In this document: positions 1-6,913 of the stretch, piece by piece
Layout of the letters: each line of letters begins with the position of its first letter
Numbering within the stretch: position 1 is the first letter of the stretch
DNA from: Candidatus Bathyarchaeota archaeon
GTDB taxonomy: Archaea > Thermoproteota > Bathyarchaeia > 40CM-2-53-6
Assembly (NCBI GenBank): GCA_005882895.1
Contig: VBBD01000009.1
Location: forward strand, 71,648 to 105,720
Reading direction: 5' to 3'
Length of the DNA: 34,073 bases
Notes under the pieces: generated by a model
Seen by the model: only the letters and a program-made list of their open reading frames with translations
Database searches by the model: none
Told to the model about the DNA's origin: nothing
Position numbers and translations under genes: made by a program

Positions 1-927
1 GACAATATCCACCCCAGTGACCATTTCCGTAATGAGATGCTCTACCTGGATCCGTTTGTTTATCTCAAGATAGTAGAACTCGCCCCCCGCTGATTGTACG
101 AACTCTACCGTTCCCGCATTTTCGTACTTCGTCGCTTTGGCGATTTTCAAGGCAAGCGAGATCAGTTTTTTTCTTGATGTGGAATCGAGTCGCGGTGCGG
201 GTGTTTCTTCGAGGATTTTCTGGTGTCGCCTCTGAAGTGAGCATTCTCTCTCACCCAGATGGACAACTTGTCCTCTTTGTCCAGCGATTACTTGGACTTC
301 TATGTGTCGTGGATTGTTGAGGTGTTTTTCTAAGTAGAGTTCTGAGCGGCCGAAGGCTCCTTTCGCCTCGGAAGCAGCAAGATCGAAGGACCTTCGCAAT
401 TCACTGGCAGTCTTCACAATACGCATGCCCCTTCCGCCTCCTCCAAAGGAGGCCTTGATCAATACGGGAAAGCCCACGCGACGGGCTTCATTTTCAGCCT
501 CGTCCGCGGTCTCCAGTTGACGTTTCGAACCGGGAATTGTAGGGACGCCGGCTCGAGCTGAAGTTTCTCTTGATCCGAACTTGTTTGCGGTCGAGGCCAG
601 AATCTTGCTTCTTGGTCCGATGAAAACGAGTCCTGCTGCTTCGCACTCTCGGGCAAACTGGGGATTTTCTGCTAAGAACCCATACCCAGGGTGCACTGCC
701 TCTGCTCTGGAGGCTTTCGCAACCTTGACTATCTTTGGAATGTTCAGATAGCTTTCAGAAGGCTGTCCCGGCCCGATGTTGTAGGCTTCGTCAGCATAGA
801 CGACGTGCTGGGATTCCAGATCAGGCTCTGAGTAAACTGCAACGGTCTTGATTCCGAGTTTCCTGCAGGTTCGTATGATTCTGACGGCGATTTCTCCACG
901 GTTCGCGATGAGGATCCTTCTGAACAT
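1..927 (-). CDS. accC: Biotin carboxylase subunit of acetyl/propionyl-CoA carboxylase (3' end cut by window edge)
   Basis: This subunit performs the ATP- and bicarbonate-dependent carboxylation of biotin on the carrier protein, the first half-reaction of acyl-CoA carboxylase. The ATG at 927 gives MFRRILIANRGEIAVRIIR, the classic N-terminus of the family. Further on come the region HPGYGFLAENPQFA, the ATP-grasp glycine loop ASFGGGGRGMR, and the biotin/ATP site EINKRIQVEH close to the window edge. The 309 visible codons are about 60% of the usual 450-500 residues, so the C-terminal part and probably the biotin carrier gene lie beyond base 1. The carboxyltransferase gene ends 15 bases upstream, so the two are almost certainly co-transcribed. 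The KRIQVEH variant replaces the commoner TRLQVEH. Family assignment is very firm; whether acetyl- or propionyl-CoA is the main substrate cannot be read from this part. Confidence 0.96.
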   Translation of the reverse strand, partial: MFRRILIANRGEIAVRIIRTCRKLGIKTVAVYSEPDLESQHVVYADEAYNIGPGQPSESYLNIPKIVKVAKASRAEAVHPGYGFLAENPQFARECEAAGLVFIGPRSKILASTANKFGSRETSARAGVPTIPGSKRQLETADEAENEARRVGFPVLIKASFGGGGRGMRIVKTASELRRSFDLAASEAKGAFGRSELYLEKHLNNPRHIEVQVIAGQRGQVVHLGERECSLQRRHQKILEETPAPRLDSTSRKKLISLALKIAKATKYENAGTVEFVQSAGGEFYYLEINKRIQVEHLITEMVTGVDIV

Positions 928-942
928 CGGCAGTGATCCGTT

Positions 943-2490
943 CTATAGTGGAATGTTGCCGTGTTTCCGGGGAGGGCGTGCCTCTCTTTTCGTCTTCACA
1001 GATTCGAGATATTTGATCAATACCTCCCTTGTTTCTGAGGGCTCGATAACATCGTCAACATATCCCCTTCCCGCAGCGATGTACGGGTTGCTGAATTTTT
1101 CACGATATTCCTTTACGAGTTTCCTCTTCTCTGCCACGGTGTCTTTCGCTTTGGCGATTTCGTTGCGGAAGATAATGTTGATCGCAGCATCGGGACCCAT
1201 TACTGCTATTTCGGCCGACGGCCAGGCAAGGTTCACATCGGCCCTGATGTGCTTGCTTCCAAGCACGTCGTAGGCACCCCCATACGCCTTTCTTACGATT
1301 ACAGTAAGTTTGGGAACAGAGGCTTCGCAGTAAGCATAGAGGAGCTTGGAACCATGGCGAATTATCCCATCGTGCTCCTGATCTATCCCCGGCAAGAACC
1401 CAGGAACATCCACCAGAGTCAGAATCGGGATGTTGAAGGCATCACAGAACCTGACGAAGCGTGCAGCCTTGACAGAGGAGTCAATGTCAAGGGTCCCGGC
1501 GTTAACCTTAGGCTGGTTCGCCACGATCCCACTCGAGTATCCGTTGAGTCTGGCAAATCCGATGACGATATTCTGAGCCCAGAGCGACTGTATCTCAAAC
1601 AGTTCGCTTCCATCAACGATCCGGGTTATGACATCCCGGATATCGTACGCCTTGTCCGGATTGTCAGGCAGGACATCGTTGAGCTCACTCTTGTCCCCGA
1701 CGGGAGGTTTTGGCTTGGCTCTAGGCGGGTCTTCGGTGTTGTTGGATGGGATGAAGCTCAAGAGTTTCCTGATTTGCTGTAATCCTTCCTGCTCGTTTTG
1801 TGCGAAAAAGTGCGCGACTCCGCTCTTGGTGTTGTGGAGTCTTGCGCCTCCAAGCTCTTCGAAATCAACGTCCTGATTGAGAACGGCTTTGATGACGTCT
1901 GGTCCCGTTATGAACATGTAGCTCGTCTTGTCGACCATTATTGTGAAATCTGTCATGGCAGGGGAATACACTGCGCCTCCCGCGCACGGACCCATCACAG
2001 CCGATATCTGCGGGATCACTCCCGAGGCAAGAACGTTGCGAAAGAATATCTCAGCATAACCGCCGAGGCTGACAACCCCCTCTTGGATTCTAGCTCCTCC
2101 AGAGTCGTTAATCCCGATGACCGGGACTCCGGTCTTGAGGGCGAGATCCATTATTTTCGTCACCTTCCTGGCGAACATTTCTCCCAGAGAGCCTCCGAAG
2201 ACTGTGAAGTCGTGAGAGAACAAGTACACCGGTCTTCCGTCAATCTTGCCATAGCCCGTTACAACCCCGTCGCCGAGAATCTTCTTCTCCGCCATACCGA
2301 AGTCGGCGGTCTGATGAACCACGAACCTGTCCATTTCCACAAAACTGCCGGGGTCCACAAGTGCGACAATTCTCTCCCTAGCGGTCATCTTTCCCTTAGA
2401 ATGCTGATCTTCGATTCTGTCTCTGCCGCCTCCTTCCTGAGATTTTTCCCTGAGTTCGCCAAGTTCTTTCGAGAGTTCCTTCATCGTCAT
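943..2490 (-). CDS. pccB: Acyl-CoA (acetyl/propionyl-CoA) carboxylase carboxyltransferase subunit
   Basis: This 515-residue protein transfers the carboxyl group from carboxybiotin to acetyl- or propionyl-CoA. Its length and order of motifs match the PccB/MmdA family. The two crotonase-like halves are visible: the first carries [13 protein letters not shown] and [12 protein letters not shown] (oxyanion-hole glycines), the second carries [18 protein letters not shown] and [13 protein letters not shown]. The start is ATG 2490; an in-frame ATG two codons later is also possible. It is followed after 15 bases by the biotin carboxylase and preceded by the remnant of the biotin ligase C-terminal domain, which fits an original ligase-carboxyltransferase-biotin carboxylase operon. 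In archaea such two-subunit-plus-carrier enzymes often serve both substrates, and in some lineages they feed a CO2-fixation cycle. That role is not demonstrated here. Confidence 0.96.
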   Translation of the reverse strand: MTMKELSKELGELREKSQEGGGRDRIEDQHSKGKMTARERIVALVDPGSFVEMDRFVVHQTADFGMAEKKILGDGVVTGYGKIDGRPVYLFSHDFTVFGGSLGEMFARKVTKIMDLALKTGVPVIGINDSGGARIQEGVVSLGGYAEIFFRNVLASGVIPQISAVMGPCAGGAVYSPAMTDFTIMVDKTSYMFITGPDVIKAVLNQDVDFEELGGARLHNTKSGVAHFFAQNEQEGLQQIRKLLSFIPSNNTEDPPRAKPKPPVGDKSELNDVLPDNPDKAYDIRDVITRIVDGSELFEIQSLWAQNIVIGFARLNGYSSGIVANQPKVNAGTLDIDSSVKAARFVRFCDAFNIPILTLVDVPGFLPGIDQEHDGIIRHGSKLLYAYCEASVPKLTVIVRKAYGGAYDVLGSKHIRADVNLAWPSAEIAVMGPDAAINIIFRNEIAKAKDTVAEKRKLVKEYREKFSNPYIAAGRGYVDDVIEPSETREVLIKYLESVKTKREARPPRKHGNIPL

Positions 2491-2544
2491 GGTCGTTTGG
2501 AACTCGCTGAAGAGGCCTCTCGTATTAAAGCACGGAAGACAAGC

Positions 2545-2757
2545 TCATGCGTCCAGTCGGAGACTCCCATCTGGAACTGTTGCGTTTCCCTGCTCTGTCT
2601 GGATGATGATGCTTCCGTCCGGATTTACTCCAACGCTTTCCGCGGATCTTACCGTTGCTGGTTTCGATTATCACCGGTTTCATTCTATGGGCGCAGTGCT
2701 CCCACCAATGCACCCTGAGTATCGAGAACTGATTTCCAAAATTGCCGTACACGGCAA
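2545..2757 (-). pseudogene. Detached, frameshifted C-terminal domain (BPL_C) of biotin protein ligase
   Basis: On the minus strand one frame reads WWEHCAHRMKPVIIETSNG then KIRG, and a second frame continues SVGVNPDGSIIIQTEQGN and ATVPDGSLRLDA to a TGA at 2545-2547. Joined, these match the small beta-barrel domain that closes BirA proteins (pattern G-x-A-x-G-[VI]-D-x-D-G-[AS]-[LI]-[LI] ... G-[DE]-[LIV]-x-L-R). The joint at about 2640 is off by one base (or lacks two), so the domain cannot be translated whole. The matching catalytic domain lies on the same strand some 500 bases upstream, and the carboxyltransferase starts 54 bases downstream, as expected for the end of birA in a birA-pccB-accC operon. 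No start codon gives a sensible stand-alone protein. The similarity is judged by eye. Confidence 0.6.
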
Positions 2758-2825
2758 GACAATCAATTCGCTAATCGAAAAAGAACTGAAGAAACACTGA
2801 GTCGTACATAGCATCGCCAAGCTTC

Positions 2826-2862
2826 ATTATATAGTCTGTATCCACCAATCCGTATTATACGG
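2826..2862 (+). promoter_or_regulatory. Archaeal promoter with a palindromic operator-like site for the VOC gene
   Basis: A TATA-like box ATTATATAG (2826-2834) lies about 27 bases before a perfect palindrome CCGTATTATACGG (2850-2862), which would cover the transcription start. The VOC ATG follows at 2884. A dyad at the start site is the usual arrangement for a repressor operator. The element was found by eye; no regulator is known. Confidence 0.45.
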
Positions 2863-2883
2863 GTAACGAAATAGAGAATCCCT

Positions 2884-3261
2884 ATGCTTGATCACATTAT
2901 TCTGACCGTGAGCGATGTGGAGCGCTCGCTTAAGTTCTATACGGCTGCACTCAAGCCTTTGAAGATAAAAAAGTTCGAGCCCTACAAAGGCGCGGACGGA
3001 CATCCAGACCTCTGGGGCTTTGGCGATGGCCAAAAAGCATTTTTCTGGCAGAAACAGGGTCAGCCTGATCCAGCCTCAATCCACTGGGGCTTCATCGCAG
3101 AAAACAAATAAGCGGTAGACGCCTTCTACAAGGCTGCGACTGCTGCAGGCGCAAAGGACAATATCTCGCCTCGTGCTCGTCTGGAATATTATCCCGGCTA
3201 TTACGCCGCGGACGTGTTTGATCCAGATGGCTACACGTTTGAAGTGGTTCACAAGAGCTAA
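2884..3261 (+). pseudogene. VOC-family (glyoxalase/dioxygenase-like) gene with an in-frame stop
   Basis: The reading frame starts MLDHIILTVSDVERSLKFY, a typical vicinal-oxygen-chelate opening with the first metal-ligand His. It runs to a TAA at 3109-3111 and then continues in the same frame with AVDAFYKAATAAGAKDN, YYPGYYAADVFDPDGYTFE and a second TAA at 3259. The joined 124 residues are a full-length single-domain VOC protein including the C-terminal Glu ligand, so the first TAA interrupts a complete gene. The premature stop leaves only 75 residues and removes one beta-alpha-beta-beta-beta module. The style (AENK-AVDAFYKAA) resembles bacterial VOC proteins of soil organisms. It sits on the opposite strand between the two parts of the biotin ligase gene, as if inserted there. 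The stop could be real decay or a sequence error. Confidence 0.7.
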
Positions 3262-3737
3262 GCCATGCCGACCTCGCATTCACCCACAACGGCACTTTCG
3301 TCTCTAAAGGTCTCATAATGCCGTTCCAAGACAGGCAGAATCGAGCTAAGCGTCTTTTCTAAACTGAATCGTTTCTTTTTGACCAGGAAAATCGAGGTGG
3401 CTCCCGTCGGCAACTGTTCAGCCGTCAGATTCACATTGAGCCCGATGCCGACGATTGCGTATACTAGCTCTGGACCGCTGATCTTCGTCTCGATGAGTAC
3501 ACCGGCTAGTTTTTTCCCGCCGACCACGAGGTCGTTCGGCCACTTTACCTCTGATTGGACGCCGTATACCTCTTCGATTCCTTTTCGAAGAGCGTTGGCG
3601 AACAAGAACTGGAGAAGCGATATCCGATCGACAGGTATCTTAGGCCTGATAATTAGCGAAAACCAAAGGCCGCCTTTAGGCGATTTCCAAGTGCGTCCTG
3701 ATCGGCCTCTGCCGTGTGTCTGGACATCCGATACCAC
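3258..3737 (-). CDS. birA: Biotin--[acetyl-CoA-carboxylase] ligase, catalytic domain only; start unclear, 3' end lost
   Basis: Biotin protein ligase activates biotin with ATP and attaches it to the carrier protein of the adjacent carboxylase. The signature motifs are intact: THGRGRSGRTW (biotinyl-AMP loop), KWPNDLVVGGKKLAGVLIE and GIGLNVN. The listed start is GTG 3737, but the essential upstream part RYKRISSTNTKAKTLAE is also encoded in frame. The frame is open to 3920, where a TAG precedes it, and has no ATG, GTG or TTG before 3737. After ERHYETFRDE the similarity ends and the last residues read antisense over the tail of the VOC gene, stopping at TAG 3258-3260. The expected C-terminal domain is found separately at 2545-2757. 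The enzyme may still work as a truncated protein from a rare start codon, or the gene may be dead; the sequence alone cannot decide. Confidence 0.75.
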   Translation of the reverse strand: MVSDVQTHGRGRSGRTWKSPKGGLWFSLIIRPKIPVDRISLLQFLFANALRKGIEEVYGVQSEVKWPNDLVVGGKKLAGVLIETKISGPELVYAIVGIGLNVNLTAEQLPTGATSIFLVKKKRFSLEKTLSSILPVLERHYETFRDESAVVGECEVGMA

Positions 3738-4034
3738 AACGGTCGATTCGGCGGCCTGTTTTTCAGCGAGGGTCTTTGCCTTGGTGTTGGTTGATGAAAT
3801 TCTCTTGTATCTGATGATATTCAGGCCGCAACCCCGTGTGATCGGGGTTGGGGTCCCGGTTTTAGGTGTAAGGATTCTACTTGGAGGATTTGGATTATCA
3901 GGCGCTCGGAGGCGATACCTCTAAGAAGGTTCGCCCACCCGGAACACAAGAAGCAATCCTAATTCGAAATTGCAGCGAGTAAGCTCCTTCTGCACTCTCT
4001 TCCTTAACAAACGCCGCGCACCAAAGTAGCGGCC

Positions 4035-4187
4035 GTGGAGATCAGCTGTCAATCACGGTCAGTTGCGAGGTCAAAAAAATGCAAGGGCCAGTCGCTGAGA
4101 CTCTGTCCGGGCTGCCTGAGGTACTACTGCGAAAAGCACTACACCGAGCACAAAGAGTGGATGCCCGGAACGACTTGCCCGACGTAG
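4035..4187 (+). CDS. Small AN1-like zinc-finger protein
   Basis: A 50-residue frame from GTG 4035 to TAG 4185-4187 contains a zinc-binding pattern C-x7-C-x2-C-x4-C-x2-H-x3-H followed by a further Cys, with the core LRLCPGCLRYYCEKHYTEH. This spacing resembles AN1-type and related treble-clef fingers, which occur in many short archaeal proteins of unknown role. An additional Cys near residue 5 and one at residue 17 could complete a second site. The frame is open upstream to a TAA, with no ATG, so the start is a guess. It converges on the RecA-like gene whose stop is at 4205. The pattern of six or more Cys/His in so short a frame is unlikely by chance, but there is no clear promoter or ribosome binding site. 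Confidence 0.5.
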   Translation: MEISCQSRSVARSKKCKGQSLRLCPGCLRYYCEKHYTEHKEWMPGTTCPT

Positions 4188-4204
4188 GAACCCAATTCTT
4201 CGAG

Positions 4205-4900
4205 TTACTTGACCCATGAGGTGTAATTCGTGCAGAGCGGCGTCAGGGATTGCGGGAAGGGTAGCCATCTGGTGTAGATGTTATCTGCAAAATTTAGTGT
4301 TCTCATCTCGACCGTCAGCGCGCCCTCGTTGTCTTGATCGCGGAACTCCAAGACGATGTCCGCGAATCGTTTGACCATCTCGACCATCGGCTTCTCGTGA
4401 ATATCCTCTTTGATCACCAGGATCGCGGTTCTCTTTCTAAGACGGACCCTCGAGGCGAGTTGGCAGAAGAAGGAATAGAAGCTCTCGGGTGATCCGATGC
4501 TCATCATGATGTTGTCTAGAAAGTCGCCAAGTATTACTTGAGGTCCTTCTCCCCGGGAGGCTTTCTCGATGAATAAGTTGATCTCCAATAAGTTGTCCGG
4601 TGAGATAATCTCTACATCGGTAGAGGGGTGAGCCATGGAGGTTCCATCGACAAAAGTAATCCATCCGACCTTACCGGTCCAGTCAGTGGAGAGATCCTCC
4701 GGGGCGGTCGGTCCAAGAACCAGGGTGGGAGACGGTCCGTCAGGGCCGATTGCTTCTTTCAGGATTAGACTCATAGTTTCTTTTACGCTGACGTTTCCTC
4801 GGACGCAAACGACGACCAGTCGATATTGATCGAGTGTTCCTCGGTTGAGGAGTGGTTTTCCTTGGTCGAGGCGTGTGAAGCTGAGTTTTCTTGTTGCCAT
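4205..4900 (-). CDS. RecA/KaiC-superfamily-like protein with degenerate Walker A
   Basis: The 231-residue product has the alternating strand/helix layout of the RecA/KaiC fold. A strand YRLVVVCV leads into RGNVSVKET (residues 34-42), which occupies the place of the P-loop but lacks the GxxxxGK[ST] consensus. A hydrophobic strand ending in Asp, PQVILGDFLDN (about 120-130), fits Walker B. A further strand TAILVIKEDIHE and the terminal ADIVLEFRD ... MRTLNF resemble the last strands of KaiC-like domains, where a long hydrophobic strand ends in acidic residues. Related P-loop-less or degenerate RecA-like proteins are common in archaea and are often linked to signalling or motility, but no partner is seen here. 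Start ATG 4900 is preceded by a short tandem repeat. ATP binding is doubtful; the assignment is by pattern only. Confidence 0.6.
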   Translation of the reverse strand: MATRKLSFTRLDQGKPLLNRGTLDQYRLVVVCVRGNVSVKETMSLILKEAIGPDGPSPTLVLGPTAPEDLSTDWTGKVGWITFVDGTSMAHPSTDVEIISPDNLLEINLFIEKASRGEGPQVILGDFLDNIMMSIGSPESFYSFFCQLASRVRLRKRTAILVIKEDIHEKPMVEMVKRFADIVLEFRDQDNEGALTVEMRTLNFADNIYTRWLPFPQSLTPLCTNYTSWVK

Positions 4901-5397
4901 GCATGTTGCCTTTTGAGGAAGCTACCTTTTTGAGGTAACAAGGTTATTAGAATGTCGGCATTATGGCTGTCTATGTGAGCGGCGAGACGCCAGACGCCCC
5001 ATCGGAACGGTTGCTAGGAACGTGCTAGCAAATTTACTTATTCCTACAGAAAAGAGTATACTTCTACTCGAAACGACCTCAAAATACCTCTACCGGCTCC
5101 TTTCTACCATGATGCTATTTAACTGTAGCAACAGAATATGGTAAATTCGCCATTCGAACGCCAAGTGTCCGCACCCTACTTCGAACTGTGCCATATGATC
5201 TAGAACCCTTAGGTGCAAGTGATTTCTTCAAAAGAACCATGTTTTTCCTAACCTTGGTCGTCTGCGTTGGCTTCAGTCTTAGCCAGTCAGTTTCCTTTCT
5301 CGTGTCGGCGCGATAGCGGAAACATAGCTCAACGATACTGGTGTAGAGTCACTGCCCGCTGAGTTCTTCCAACGCCTTTTCGTGAGCCCTATCCGGC
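4901..5397. other. Gene-free stretch of about 500 bases with a 21-bp dyad
   Basis: No frame on either strand looks coding. The clearest element is an exact inverted repeat TTGCTAG-N7-CTAGCAA at 5011-5031. On the minus strand a TATA-like TCTAATAA near 4943-4951 may serve the RecA-like gene. No tRNA-like arm, terminator T-run or CRISPR unit was found. Confidence 0.4.
4905..4935 (-). repeat. Tandem 14-15 bp repeat in the leader of the RecA-like gene
   Basis: Just upstream of the ATG at 4900 the plus strand reads gttgCCTTTTGAGG and then gctaCCTTTTTGAGG: two nearly identical units starting at 4905 and 4921. Two copies on one face of the helix suggest a protein-binding site or an mRNA leader element. 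No function is known. Confidence 0.4.
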
Positions 5398-5799
5398 TCA
5401 ATGGACAAATTCCAACTTAATTCTATCAGGGTCCTCGAAATAGACCGCATAGTAGCCCTTCCGATACTCAGGATATTCTTTCGGCCCACCGTAGAGGATC
5501 TTGATGCTCCTCGGAGCAAGAAACTCGCTGTGAAGTCTATCCACATCCGCTTTCGATTTCGCTTGGAAGGCAATGTGGTTCAATCCTACCCGTCTCCGAT
5601 GGAATCCTAACTCCTTGTAGCGCTCCAAGTAGGTCACGAAAATCTTGGCTTCGCCGTTGTCCCATCCAGCAAAATCCTTCTCATCCAGGATCCGGTTGTA
5701 GCCCAACCATTCCAGAAAATCCTGGTAGAAAGCCTTCGATTTTTGGAAGTTTGAGACATTGATCTCTATATGTTGAATGTTGCCCCGCTTCAACACCAT
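5398..5799 (-). CDS. VOC-family (glyoxalase/bleomycin-resistance-like) protein
   Basis: This 133-residue single-domain VOC protein has the two beta-alpha-beta-beta-beta modules: the first opens with IQHIEINVSNFQKSKAFYQ, the second with VGLNHIAFQAKSKADVDRLH, and it closes with YAVYFEDPDRIKLEFVH. The putative metal ligands are His in QHIEI, His in LNHIAF and Glu in KLEFV. Substrate cannot be inferred: members include glyoxalase I, dioxygenases and antibiotic-binding proteins. Start ATG 5799. The TGA at 5398 falls at the usual end of the fold, but shifting one base there opens a further hydrophilic helix EPDRAHEKALEELSGQ. The original protein may therefore have been 16 residues longer. The gene is alone, with gene-poor DNA downstream and a divergent DUF1801 gene upstream. 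Confidence 0.85.
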   Translation of the reverse strand: MVLKRGNIQHIEINVSNFQKSKAFYQDFLEWLGYNRILDEKDFAGWDNGEAKIFVTYLERYKELGFHRRRVGLNHIAFQAKSKADVDRLHSEFLAPRSIKILYGGPKEYPEYRKGYYAVYFEDPDRIKLEFVH

Positions 5800-5871
5800 T
5801 GATTAGTCGTCACCTGTCAACCATGAGTTTGCGTGAAAACATTTTGCCAAAAAATATCTCGCAAGTAATGA

Positions 5872-5905
5872 ACTCGTGAAAAGTAATTAAGCTCTGAAAA
5901 CGAGT
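5872..5905 (+). promoter_or_regulatory. Promoter of the DUF1801 gene, TATA box framed by an inverted repeat
   Basis: A TATA-like TAATTAAG (5884-5891) lies about 27 bases before the ATG at 5914, which predicts a leaderless transcript. It is enclosed by exact arms ACTCGT (5872-5877) and ACGAGT (5900-5905), an arrangement that could let a dimeric regulator block the basal factors. Confidence 0.45.
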
Positions 5906-5913
5906 AGAATTCA

Positions 5914-6387
5914 ATGAAACCTGCACAGAAGGGCGCTCAGAAGTCCGCCAAGACAACCTCCGCGACCGGCAGGAAGTTCAAGGGATTCACGGAGGAGGAA
6001 CACGGCGCGATGAGGGAGCGCGTCCAAGAGCTGAGGGCGGACAAGGGGGACGGGGAAGGTGCCGTGCTAGCGAAGATCGCCCAGATGCAGGAACCGGATC
6101 GCACCATGGGCAAACGGCTCCATGCTATCATCAAAGAAAGCGCGCCAGCCCTCTCGCCGAGACTCTGGTACGGGATGCCCGCGTACGCCAAGGACGGCAA
6201 GGACGGCAAGGTCGTCTGCTTCTTCCAAACAGCCCAGAAGTTCAAGACCAGGTACGCGACATTCGGCTTCAGCGACAAGGCGAACCTCGACGAAGGCGCC
6301 ATGTGGCCGACCACCTTCGCGCTGAAGGCGCTGACTGCCGCCGAAGAGGCAAGGATCGCCACACTCGTGAAAAAAGCTGTGAGCTAA
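5914..6387 (+). CDS. DUF1801 (YdhG-like) domain protein
   Basis: This 157-residue protein has a Lys/Ala-rich, probably unstructured N-terminus (residues 1-22) and then a DUF1801/YdhG-like domain. Recognisable features are [19 protein letters not shown], where the conserved W-Y-G-M-P-x-Y/F turn lies, then [21 protein letters not shown], and a final helical part [17 protein letters not shown]. The domain has a frataxin-like fold; some members were proposed as iron chaperones, but the role here is unknown. The gene is visibly more GC-rich than its neighbours, and such proteins are mostly known from soil bacteria, so acquisition by transfer is likely. Start ATG 5914 fits the promoter, and no other gene follows on this strand. 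Confidence 0.85.
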   Translation: MKPAQKGAQKSAKTTSATGRKFKGFTEEEHGAMRERVQELRADKGDGEGAVLAKIAQMQEPDRTMGKRLHAIIKESAPALSPRLWYGMPAYAKDGKDGKVVCFFQTAQKFKTRYATFGFSDKANLDEGAMWPTTFALKALTAAEEARIATLVKKAVS

Positions 6388-6429
6388 GGACGGAGCTCGC
6401 GACTAGTCCCCCCGAACATCGGATCGCAC

Positions 6430-6472
6430 TGTTAATCGCCCATTGTCAGCCCCGATCCCAGATCTAAGCCCG
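6430..6472. repeat. Diverged direct repeat, copy A
   Basis: Copy A shares the blocks AATCGCC, ATTGTC, GCCC, GATC and ATCTA, in the same order and spacing, with copy B at 6676-6720; roughly three quarters of positions agree. On the minus strand both copies read in parallel in two frames (for example GADNGR against RADNRR), so an old duplicated protein segment is possible. Confidence 0.5.
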
Positions 6473-6675
6473 CGATTTCCAGACCATACTATTCCACGCT
6501 TATCCTTAGGGGAATCCACGGGGATCGAAAAAGGCCAAACAAGCCGATAACGCACCCGTCTCGAAAAAACAAGCCCGGAATCACATCCAGGCAGAAAGAG
6601 CATCTCGAAAAGAAATTCCTATAACTTTTGCACAGTCCTTGTGTACGAGAGTGATGATTAAGGAAGCAAAGGGAT

Positions 6676-6720
6676 TGTGAAATCGCCTATTGTCCGCCCT
6701 GATCTCGAATCTAGAAGCCG
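6676..6720. repeat. Diverged direct repeat, copy B
   Basis: Copy B pairs with copy A at 6430-6472. The frame that includes it on the minus strand ends GRTIGDFTIPLLP and a stop at about 6658, the most protein-like text of this stretch, but it has no family signature. Confidence 0.5.
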
Positions 6721-6913
6721 TCCCCTTAATTTCACAGCAAATCGTTCTTGACGACTCATTAAAGCGCCATGCGATCCAAGCCCGGTCTGTTCCCTGAATG
6801 GCGAGACTCGCCAATAATCACTGGCAAATAGCAAATTTTCTCCTCGAAAGGGGGTCTTGCCGACTCGACCTCGCGACGCAAGAGAGGCGAATCTGGAGAG
6901 CACGCAAAACTAG

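Noticed and set aside
1798-2718. 306-codon open frame on the plus strand opposite the carboxyltransferase
   Set aside because: It is the complement of a certain gene, has no family motifs, and is open only because of the codon bias of the real gene. The same holds for 848-1273, 1249-1782 and similar frames opposite thrS, top6A/B and panE.
2489-2800. 103-codon plus-strand frame ending in a Lys-rich helix (SLIEKELKKH)
   Set aside because: It runs antisense over the BPL_C remnant, whose minus-strand reading fits a known domain at the expected place. The tail alone is protein-like but has no start or family of its own.
3921-3923. TAG before the biotin ligase frame as a pyrrolysine codon
   Set aside because: No pyl genes or other read-through TAGs are seen, and TAG is used as a normal stop elsewhere (for example PfkB, EndoQ).
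6403-6903. Short minus-strand frames (6403-6603, 6581-6814, 6658-6903) as genes
   Set aside because: They overlap each other in different frames, are Arg/Ser-rich and lack domain patterns. I kept only the repeat they share.
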